Shown here: positions 1-5,965 of the stretch, one piece after another
Layout: each line of letters begins with the position of its first letter
Position numbering within the stretch: position 1 is the stretch's first letter
Origin: an uncultured Candidatus Saccharibacteria bacterium
GTDB taxonomy: Bacteria; Patescibacteriota; Saccharimonadia; Saccharimonadales; Saccharimonadaceae
Assembly: GCA_938042055.1 (NCBI GenBank)
Contig: CALIRX010000058.1
Span: forward strand, 1 to 10,237
Length of the DNA: 10,237 bases
Direction of reading: 5' to 3'
Translations under genes and position numbers: made by a program
The notes under the pieces: generated by a model
Database searches by the model: none
Seen by the model: the letters and a program-made list of their open reading frames with translations, nothing else
Told to the model about the DNA's origin: nothing

Positions 1-201
1 CCGCGCGAGGTTTTCGCCGACGCCATCGCCGATCGTGCCGCCAGCATCATCGTGGTGCATAATCATCCGAGCGGGAGTTTGGAGGCGAGTCAAGCAGACC
101 GGGAAGTAACGCACCGTTTACGCCAGGCGGGTGAACTGTTAGGAATTAGTTTGGTTGACCATATTATATTGACAAAACATTCGTACAAGTCAATTACATA
201 A
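1..201 (+). CDS. radC: RadC-family JAB/JAMM domain protein, C-terminal part (5' end outside window)
   Basis: An open frame enters from the left edge and stops at TAA 199-201, giving 66 residues. It contains HNHPSG (local residues 20-25), followed by S30 and D33. This is the H-x-H-x7-S-x-x-D metal-binding signature of the JAMM/MPN fold in RadC proteins. The downstream VDHIIL stretch matches the usual RadC C-terminus. RadC proteins were once called DNA repair factors, but that role is not well supported and their biochemical activity is unsettled. The gene appears intact at its 3' end. It is separated by 69 bp from the next gene, which has its own promoter, so it is probably a resident gene flanking the restriction island rather than part of the operon. 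No convincing terminator follows: the palindrome at 217-255 lacks a T-run. Confidence 0.93.
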   Translation, partial: PREVFADAIADRAASIIVVHNHPSGSLEASQADREVTHRLRQAGELLGISLVDHIILTKHSYKSIT

Positions 202-216
202 AATCACGTATATTTC

Positions 217-255
217 CCCGTAGGATACATATTGACAAGAAATGTATCCTACGGG
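217..255. promoter_or_regulatory. Perfect 14-bp inverted repeat, probable operator over the operon promoter
   Basis: The left arm CCCGTAGGATACAT (217-230) and right arm ATGTATCCTACGGG (242-255) are exact reverse complements separated by 11 nt. The loop contains the -35 hexamer TTGACA (232-237), and the right arm fills most of the spacer up to the -10 box. A dimeric protein bound here would cover the -35 region, so repression is the simplest reading. Neither strand has a T-run after the repeat, so it is not a standard intrinsic terminator, although read-through RNA from radC could fold into a strong hairpin here. Confidence 0.75.
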
Positions 256-261
256 TATACT
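232..261 (+). promoter_or_regulatory. Sigma70-like promoter of the restriction operon
   Basis: A consensus -35 box TTGACA (232-237) lies 18 nt before TATACT (256-261, 5/6 to TATAAT). Transcription should start near 268, about 3 nt before the ATG at 271, so the first gene would be nearly leaderless. No Shine-Dalgarno sequence precedes that ATG, which is consistent. No other strong promoter was noticed inside the operon by eye. Confidence 0.75.
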
Positions 262-270
262 GTTTATAGT

Positions 271-1236
271 ATGAGGGTATTTCTGTCGAATCAGGGGAAC
301 TTGCGCAATATACAAACCTTTTTGCGGTCTATTGATTGGTCTAAACCTAAAGAGCTGGAAATTGCGACGCACGATAAATGGATAACAGTTCACCCGGCTA
401 ACCTTGCCTTGGTGGCTGCTTTGGCCATGCAAGTTGGTAAGAATAAAACGAAAATTATTGGTACAGTTCCAGCTACCGGTATTTATCTTGATAGAATGGG
501 TCTTTACAACTTAGCAAGCACAGTATCGCCATTTACATATCAAGAAAAAGAAGCAGCTGGGCGATTTGTGCCGCTAACTGTCATAAAAACACCCGAAGAC
601 CAATCTTATTTTATCGCCGAAATGATACCATTGCTGCACCTGCCGGAAAAGGACGCGATGGTTATCAAATATATTATTGGCGAACTGGTGCGCAATGTTT
701 TAGAGCATGCTAACGCGAAGTGCGGCGCTATCGTTGCCGCGCAATACTATAAAAAAACGAATAAAGTCAGTATCGCTATCTGTGATACCGGTATAGGAAT
801 CTGGAAAAGCATGAACGAGACGTGGCATCCAAAAGATGATCTGGAAGCGGTACGGTACAGTCTTACTCCGGGCATAACAGGAACAACTTCGCGAGAGGGT
901 GGTACGAGTGAAAATGCTGGTGCCGGATTGTTTTTTATTAAATCAATTGCCAAGATTACCCGCAGTTATTTTACGATATACAGCGGCAAGGCAGAATATA
1001 CGCTACTGAAAAATAGGACCGACCAAAAATCGATTACATTATACGCCGACCCGTTTCGCGACAATAGTAGGCGGACTAATGATTTGGGAGATTTTCACGG
1101 CACGCTAGTTGCTGTAGACATCGCGCTGGATAACACACCAGAGTTTAAAGCAATCATGTCTCATATTGGCAGCGTATACGGCGAAGCGATTCGTGAACGA
1201 AAGAGAATAAAATACAGGAGGCCAAATTTTATATGA
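271..1236 (+). CDS. STAS-like/GHKL (HATPase_c) ATP-binding protein, anti-sigma-kinase-like
   Basis: A 321-aa protein. The C-terminal half (about 130-270) has the GHKL ATP-binding signatures: N-box ELVRNVLEHA around N142, G1 motif DTGIGI at 172-177, and G2 motif GAGL at 217-220. No histidine-kinase dimerisation domain, receiver or membrane segment is seen. The N-terminal 100 residues, with a hydrophobic stretch around HPANLALVAALA and a later YLDRMGLY, look like a degenerate STAS fold. Proteins of this type resemble the SpoIIAB/RsbW anti-sigma kinases and often sit beside a DUF4325 gene, as here. An in-frame TTG at 232 is rejected as the start because it lies in the -35 box; the ATG at 271 fits the promoter. 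The stop overlaps the next start as ATGA. Seven A residues at 751-757 are the only slippage-prone tract. The ATP-binding fold is clear; kinase activity and target are not. Confidence 0.88.
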   Translation: MRVFLSNQGNLRNIQTFLRSIDWSKPKELEIATHDKWITVHPANLALVAALAMQVGKNKTKIIGTVPATGIYLDRMGLYNLASTVSPFTYQEKEAAGRFVPLTVIKTPEDQSYFIAEMIPLLHLPEKDAMVIKYIIGELVRNVLEHANAKCGAIVAAQYYKKTNKVSIAICDTGIGIWKSMNETWHPKDDLEAVRYSLTPGITGTTSREGGTSENAGAGLFFIKSIAKITRSYFTIYSGKAEYTLLKNRTDQKSITLYADPFRDNSRRTNDLGDFHGTLVAVDIALDNTPEFKAIMSHIGSVYGEAIRERKRIKYRRPNFI

Positions 1237-1538
1237 TCATCCATTTGCAGCCAGTTGTCGGCTCGTTTGCTGAGAATAAAGAAAAGGCTAAGGAGCTGCG
1301 TGTAAACAAAATTATGCCAACCCTAGCTCAGCGAAAAAAAGTCACATTAGATTTCAAAGGCGTTGATGGTGCAACCCAGTCGTTTATTCACGCTCTCATC
1401 AGCGATCCAATCCGCAAGTATGGCGACGAAGCCTACGATAAGTTGTACTATAAAAATATCAACGAAGATGTGAAAGAAATCGTATCTACGGTCTACCGAT
1501 ACATGCAAGAAAGCCTAGACGGTGGGAGTGGCGAATAA
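1233..1538 (+). CDS. STAS-like protein, DUF4325 type (candidate anti-sigma-antagonist partner)
   Basis: A 101-aa protein starting at the ATG that overlaps the previous stop by 4 bp (ATGA). A strong AGGAGG at 1216-1221 lies 11 nt upstream, so it should be translationally coupled. The core VTLDFKGVDGATQSF (residues 37-51) matches the STAS-like DUF4325 pattern. It aligns by eye with the strand-loop of SpoIIAA where the phosphorylated serine sits, making S50 the candidate phosphoacceptor and T48 an alternative. With the ATPase gene it forms a two-gene module like an anti-sigma kinase and its antagonist, but no sigma factor is encoded in the window. Its placement directly before mod suggests a link to the restriction system. 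Family assignment is good; phosphorylation is inference. A run of seven A residues lies at 1334-1340. Confidence 0.82.
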   Translation: MIIHLQPVVGSFAENKEKAKELRVNKIMPTLAQRKKVTLDFKGVDGATQSFIHALISDPIRKYGDEAYDKLYYKNINEDVKEIVSTVYRYMQESLDGGSGE

Positions 1539-1539
1539 A

Positions 1540-3378
1540 ATGAACGGCTATAACGACAATATACATCAACAACAAATTGACAAACTCCAGCAACTCTTTC
1601 CCGAGGTAGTCACCGAAGGCAAGATCGACTGGCAGAAGCTCCAAGCGACCCTGGGCGAGGCGGTTGATTTGGGTGAGCGCTACGGGCTCGGCTGGAAGGG
1701 TAAGAGCGACGTCTTCACCACTATCCAGGAGAAGACCGTCCAGACGCTCCACCCCGACCGGGCGAATTCTGTCGATTGGGATACGACGGGCAATATGTTT
1801 ATCGAGGGCGACAATCTGGCGACGCTGAAGATTTTGCACAAGGCGTATTGCGGCAAGGTTAAGATGATCTATATCGATCCGCCCTACAACACTGGCAATG
1901 ATTTCATCTACAATGACGACTTCAAGCAGACACGCCGTAGCTACGAGGCAGAGGCGGGCATCACTGATGATGAGGGTAACGTTGTGCGAGATGACGGTCT
2001 GCGCACCAATACTGGCGGGCATAAGCACAGCAACTGGCTGAACATGATGTATCCACGTCTCTTTTTGGCACGCAACCTGCTTCGCCAAGACGGCGTCATC
2101 TTCGTCTCGATCGACGACAACGAAGTCCACAACCTCCGCCTGATGATGAACGAGATATTTGGGGAGGAGAATTTTGTGGCGCAATTTGTCTGGAAGAGTC
2201 GTCAAAATAAAGATAACAGAAATCTTACAGGTGTCTCAGTTGATCACGAGTATATTATCTGCTTCAATCGTTCACCACATCGTGCTGTAAAAGGTGAGGC
2301 GAGAAAAGAAGAGCAGTACTCAAATCCAGATAACGACCCCAGGGGTCCGTGGTCTAGCGGTAATATGGCTGGCTTACTTTCGGAAGACTTACGCCCAAAT
2401 ACTCACTTCGATTTAGTCGATCCAGCGACAAATGTCAATTACGGTAGGCCGAAGATGGGATGGCGCTATGATAGAAAAACCATGCAAAGACTTATCGACG
2501 AGAACAGGATCTTGTGGCCAAATGATAAGACGGGTCGTCCGCGCAGAAAAGTCTTCCTGAATGAGTTATCTGGCACGCTTCCGGGCTTTTCTTCTATCGT
2601 TGGTGAAAGAGTTTTTACTAGAAACGGAACAAGCGATGTTGAGAAATTATTTGACGGTAAAAGATATTTTGACTTTCCAAAGCCTGTCGATTTGATTAAG
2701 CAACTTGTAGGACAATCATCTTCCGAAGATGATATCGTCCTCGACTTCTTCTCTGGCTCTGGCACCACCGCTCATGCCGTTGCCCAGCTTAATGCCGAAG
2801 ATGGTGGCAACCGTCGTTGGATTTGTGTGCAGCTGCCTGAGCTGACTGACGAGAAGTCGGAGGCGTATAAAGCTAGTTACCGCACCATCGCAGACATTGC
2901 TCGTGAGCGTATCCGCCGGGCGGGTGCCAAAATCCGGGCTAACCAGGCGGACAAGCTATTGTCTCGCAGTATCCCGCTTGACCTTGGTTTTCGGGCGTAT
3001 CGGGTGGATGATAGTAATTTCAAGCAGTGGAACGAGCTGGTTTTCGACCCGGAGGAGATTCGCCAGCAGGCGCTCGCTAACCTTGACCCGCTGGAGGAGG
3101 GCACGACCGATGATGATCTGCTGACCGAGCTTCTGCTCAAGCGTGGTATCTCACCGCTGGTGCAGATTGAGCGGCATGATAACTTCTGCTTCATCCCGTC
3201 CGAAAAGCTCGCCATTTGCCTAGCGCACTCCATGACGGAGGAATTATTTGCGACCATCCTTGCCACCAAACCATCATCCATCATCATCCTCGACCGAGCT
3301 TTCGGCACCAGCGAAACCTTGCGCATAAACCTAACCCTCCAAGCCGAACAGCGGGGTGTTAGGGTGGAGGTGGTGTGA
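1540..3378 (+). CDS. mod: Type III restriction-modification DNA methyltransferase (Mod subunit)
   Basis: A 612-aa N6-adenine methyltransferase that should modify a short asymmetric site and provide recognition for Res. Motif order is that of beta-class enzymes: catalytic DPPYNTG at residues 113-119, then a long variable target-recognition region (about 220-375), then the AdoMet-binding LDFFSGSGTT at 401-410. The N-terminus (LQQLFPEV..GKIDW, then FIEGDNLATL) is typical of type III Mod proteins, and the length is normal. The ATG at 1540 is preferred over the in-frame GTG at 1522, because a purine-rich GGTGGGAG (1521-1528) then serves as ribosome binding site and overlap with the previous gene is avoided. 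The variable region uses eight AGA arginine codons (2218-2664), whereas none was seen in the conserved flanks. This is a sign of domain exchange. No phase-variable repeat tract is present. The target sequence cannot be predicted. Confidence 0.96.
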   Translation: MNGYNDNIHQQQIDKLQQLFPEVVTEGKIDWQKLQATLGEAVDLGERYGLGWKGKSDVFTTIQEKTVQTLHPDRANSVDWDTTGNMFIEGDNLATLKILHKAYCGKVKMIYIDPPYNTGNDFIYNDDFKQTRRSYEAEAGITDDEGNVVRDDGLRTNTGGHKHSNWLNMMYPRLFLARNLLRQDGVIFVSIDDNEVHNLRLMMNEIFGEENFVAQFVWKSRQNKDNRNLTGVSVDHEYIICFNRSPHRAVKGEARKEEQYSNPDNDPRGPWSSGNMAGLLSEDLRPNTHFDLVDPATNVNYGRPKMGWRYDRKTMQRLIDENRILWPNDKTGRPRRKVFLNELSGTLPGFSSIVGERVFTRNGTSDVEKLFDGKRYFDFPKPVDLIKQLVGQSSSEDDIVLDFFSGSGTTAHAVAQLNAEDGGNRRWICVQLPELTDEKSEAYKASYRTIADIARERIRRAGAKIRANQADKLLSRSIPLDLGFRAYRVDDSNFKQWNELVFDPEEIRQQALANLDPLEEGTTDDDLLTELLLKRGISPLVQIERHDNFCFIPSEKLAICLAHSMTEELFATILATKPSSIIILDRAFGTSETLRINLTLQAEQRGVRVEVV

Positions 3379-3983
3379 TGGCTGATAAAAATTCTATATA
3401 TTGCCCAAAGTGCAAAGGATATAGTAGCCTAACGGAGAGAGCGGGGTACAATAAGCAGTTTAGTGGAATATATGGACGCACTTTCACCTATAGATACTCT
3501 GTATCGGAATGCAATAGCTGTAGCCAGCATTTTCTAGTAATACGAGATGACGACAACAGCATAGAAAGTATCTATCCGAGGACATTACCAGGGTCAGTCA
3601 ATGACTTGATACCCGAAGATATTAAAGCCGATTTTGAAGAGGCGTTACTATGTTATTCGGTAAGTGCCTATCGTGGCGCAGCGGCGTTAGCTCGTAGAAC
3701 CGTACAGTTAATATGCTTAGATAAAGGCGCCGATAAATCCAAAAAACTTTACCAGCAGATAGATGAATTATTTAGTAATGGTATAATCACAAAAGATATA
3801 CAGGAATGGGCTCATGAGGTTAGGTTTCTTGGAAATGATGCTGCGCATCCAAATAAAGATATAGTAAGCGGAGATGATGCCAGAGATATATTGGATCTAC
3901 TGGAATCATTGTGTGAAGTCTTGTACGTTGCACCTGCAAAGGCTGCTGAACGTAAAAAGAAACGAACATCTATAGAGGGCTGA
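3378..3983 (+). CDS. Zinc-ribbon DUF4145 domain protein
   Basis: A 201-aa protein whose ATG overlaps the mod stop by 1 bp (TGATG). The N-terminus has two cysteine pairs, C9-x2-C12 and C45-x2-C48, that form a probable zinc ribbon. The C-terminal half (about 80-185) matches DUF4145: AALARRTVQLIC, then LYQQIDELFSNGIITKD, then RFLGNDAAHP (149-158). DUF4145 domains often accompany restriction genes and have been related to the all-helical HEPN fold. Here the position expected for the catalytic arginine of a HEPN RN-x3-H motif reads G152-N153-D-A-A-H157, so ribonuclease activity is doubtful and a scaffold or binding role is more likely. Twelve of 15 isoleucines use ATA, far from the usage of RhuM downstream, suggesting a different origin. 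Its exact role is unknown. Confidence 0.85.
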   Translation: MADKNSIYCPKCKGYSSLTERAGYNKQFSGIYGRTFTYRYSVSECNSCSQHFLVIRDDDNSIESIYPRTLPGSVNDLIPEDIKADFEEALLCYSVSAYRGAAALARRTVQLICLDKGADKSKKLYQQIDELFSNGIITKDIQEWAHEVRFLGNDAAHPNKDIVSGDDARDILDLLESLCEVLYVAPAKAAERKKKRTSIEG

Positions 3984-3992
3984 GGCAAAAGA

Positions 3993-4994
3993 ATGGGTGA
4001 ATCTAATCTTAATAAAGAGAATTACTTATATGTAACATTTCGTGGCCCGAGTGTTGATGCTGGGGAGATGGATATAGGCCAAGCGAGTAAGGTTTTTGCT
4101 GCTCTCGATAAGTGGAGAAAACAGTACGAAAAAGAGTTTATTAGCGAAAATCAGCTCAGTATAAAACTTAAATCTGTAGAAAAGGGTAGCACAGACCTCC
4201 AGTTTGTTGTAGATATACTACAGGCTGGTAGCTGTCCGGCCACCCTACTGGCCGCCGGAAAGTTAGTCAAAGAAGTCGGCAATTTTCCAGGAGTTAAGGA
4301 TTTTTTGCAAAAGATTGGTGATGAGCTTGGGAAGCAGGTTAGTTTGAAGATAGCCAGTAAGGGTAAGACACTTACTGAATCTGCGCCATATATTAAAAAT
4401 GGCGTGGTTATGGTTGACGTGTTTAAGGGTAAAAATAAAGTTGATAGCGTAGAAAAAAGTTCAATAGATTTTTACCATAAAAGTAATAAAACACTAAATG
4501 ACTTGTATGTTTTAGGTGCAAACAAAATTACGGAGGCGGAAGTAGGCTATAAAACACAGGGCTCAGCTAGGAGTAGACTAGCAATCATTAAGCTCATAGA
4601 CAGAGAGTCATTTATAAAGGACGAATCACAAGATAAGCTTGCCGATAGACTGGTTGAGCTATTCGATAAAGATAAAGCCGAAGAAGTCAAAATAGTAGGT
4701 AGGTTCATCGATTCTTACGGATTAGCACATAGATATCAATTTGCACTGCAAGTAAAAAGAGACACAGGCAAATACGGAAAGCAAAAAGTACTGTGTGATA
4801 TGCCAGCAGAGCTGATATCACCGACATATGACTTATTAAAACCTGAGAATAGAAAAGATGTGCTAGTCAAAGGATTGGCTACTCGCGACAGCGAAAATCG
4901 TCTAGATAAAATGAAAGTTGAGTGGTACAGTGATGATCTCGAATATAACCCTGATCAGACAAGTTTACTTAATTATATGGATGGAGGTATGTGA
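3993..4994 (+). CDS. Uncharacterised 333-aa protein in restriction operon
   Basis: The ATG at 3993 follows the previous stop by 9 bp, with GAGG at 3982-3985 as ribosome binding site. The N-terminus (YLYVTFRGPSVDAGEMDIGQ, then FAALDKW, then LSIKLKSVEKGSTDLQFVVDIL) resembles a pattern I associate with unknown-function proteins on mobile elements: a beta strand, an xGP motif, an L..AL helix and a second strand ending in GS.. I tentatively think of DUF7946-like proteins but cannot verify this. A moderately hydrophobic segment (about residues 83-105) is too short and polar to call a membrane helix. No catalytic motif is visible. Nine of 16 isoleucines are ATA, so it shares the codon style of the DUF4145 gene before it and probably arrived with it. 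Its last bases form TGATG with the RhuM start. Real gene, function unknown. Confidence 0.8.
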   Translation: MGESNLNKENYLYVTFRGPSVDAGEMDIGQASKVFAALDKWRKQYEKEFISENQLSIKLKSVEKGSTDLQFVVDILQAGSCPATLLAAGKLVKEVGNFPGVKDFLQKIGDELGKQVSLKIASKGKTLTESAPYIKNGVVMVDVFKGKNKVDSVEKSSIDFYHKSNKTLNDLYVLGANKITEAEVGYKTQGSARSRLAIIKLIDRESFIKDESQDKLADRLVELFDKDKAEEVKIVGRFIDSYGLAHRYQFALQVKRDTGKYGKQKVLCDMPAELISPTYDLLKPENRKDVLVKGLATRDSENRLDKMKVEWYSDDLEYNPDQTSLLNYMDGGM

Positions 4995-5965
4995 TGCAAA
5001 AGAGTGATTTTTTACTTTACAAAACCCCAGACAACAAAGTCTCCATCAACGTTCAAATAGAAGATGAAACCGTTTGGTTGACGCAAGATCAGATGGCGGA
5101 GCTTTTTGATAAGTCGAAACCAACGATCGTGGAGCATCTGGGGAATATTTTTGAAGAAGGCGAGCTAGATGAAAATTCAGTTGTTCGGAAATTCCGAGTA
5201 ACTGCTGCTGATGGGAAGAAATATAGCGTCAAACATTATAATTTAGATGTGATTATCTCTGTCGGTTACCGTGTTAAATCCTTGCGCGGTACACAGTTCC
5301 GCCAATGGGCGACCAAGCGACTCAGAGAATATATTATCAAGGGATTCACGATGGATGATGAGCGCCTCAAGCAAGGTGGCGGGCGATATTTCAAAGAATT
5401 GCTACAGCGCATTCGTGATATTCGCTCCAGCGAACGCAACCTGTATCAGCAGGTGACGGATATTTATGCCACCAGCATTGATTACAAAAAAGACGCCGAT
5501 ATGACGAAGAAGTTTTTTGCCACGGTGCAAAATAAAATGCACTACGCAGTGCACGGTAAAACTGCAGCGGAGATGATTTTCGACCGTGCTGACGCCGGGC
5601 AACCAAATATGGGACTGACGAATTTCAAGGGTGATTACATAACGACTGATGATGTATCGGTGGCTAAAAATTATTTGAACGAGGACGAGTTGAATGTATT
5701 AAACTTGATCGTGTCGCAGTATTTGGATTTTGCGGAGTTACAAGCTGCTCGGCACAAAGCTATGACGATGCAGCAATGGATTGATAAGTTGGACGAATAC
5801 CTGTGTGTGAATGATTCGAAATTGCTTGATAATGCTGGCAAAATTAGCCACAAGCAAGCGATCGAAAAAGCCAAGCGCGAGTATGATAAATATCGTCAAG
5901 ATGAAATGAGGCGGCTGGAGAGTGATTTTGATAAGGCGACTAAAAAGTTGAGGAGAAAACAGTGA
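4994..5965 (+). CDS. rhuM: RhuM family protein
   Basis: A 323-aa protein clearly of the RhuM family, named after a Salmonella pathogenicity-island gene and common beside restriction-modification genes; its molecular function is not established. Diagnostic stretches are VWLTQDQMAELFDKSKPTI (residues 27-45), KHYNLDVIISVGYRVKS (80-96), FRQWATKRLREYIIKGF (102-118) and a central Q.KMHYAVHGKTAAE. The N-terminal TQ.QMAELF..S..TI segment looks like a helix-turn-helix, so DNA binding is plausible. The last 45 residues are highly charged and probably coiled coil. The ATG at 4994 is chosen over the GTG at 4991 because GGAGG (4983-4987) is spaced 6 nt from it. It overlaps the previous stop by 1 bp and the res start by 4 bp. 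Isoleucine codons are mostly ATT/ATC, returning to the style of res. Confidence 0.93.
   Translation: MQKSDFLLYKTPDNKVSINVQIEDETVWLTQDQMAELFDKSKPTIVEHLGNIFEEGELDENSVVRKFRVTAADGKKYSVKHYNLDVIISVGYRVKSLRGTQFRQWATKRLREYIIKGFTMDDERLKQGGGRYFKELLQRIRDIRSSERNLYQQVTDIYATSIDYKKDADMTKKFFATVQNKMHYAVHGKTAAEMIFDRADAGQPNMGLTNFKGDYITTDDVSVAKNYLNEDELNVLNLIVSQYLDFAELQAARHKAMTMQQWIDKLDEYLCVNDSKLLDNAGKISHKQAIEKAKREYDKYRQDEMRRLESDFDKATKKLRRKQ

Noticed and set aside
169..200. Second TTGACA (169-174) as an additional promoter inside the radC end
   Set aside because: No acceptable -10 box lies 16-19 nt downstream; the closest hexamers are poor or spaced about 20 nt.
217..255. Palindrome as intrinsic terminator of radC
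   Set aside because: No T-run follows on either strand and the element wraps the -35 box of a good promoter; an operator is the better reading.
232..270. TTG at 232 as start of the ATPase gene (334 aa)
   Set aside because: The TTG is part of the -35 hexamer TTGACA and would lie upstream of the predicted transcription start; the ATG at 271 fits better.
751..757. A7 tract in the ATPase gene (and another at 1334-1340) as phase-variable switches
   Set aside because: Runs of seven A are common at this base composition and both frames are intact; there is no sign of switching.
1486..2205. Long antisense frame of 239 codons opposite mod
   Set aside because: Mod is an unmistakable gene here; the reverse frame is open because of its codon bias, has no recognisable domain and overlaps the gene almost fully.
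3271..3289. CATCATC-rich stretch in mod as phase-variation repeat
   Set aside because: The repeat is imperfect and short, encodes ordinary PSSIII residues, and is too few units for slippage switching seen in phase-variable mod genes.
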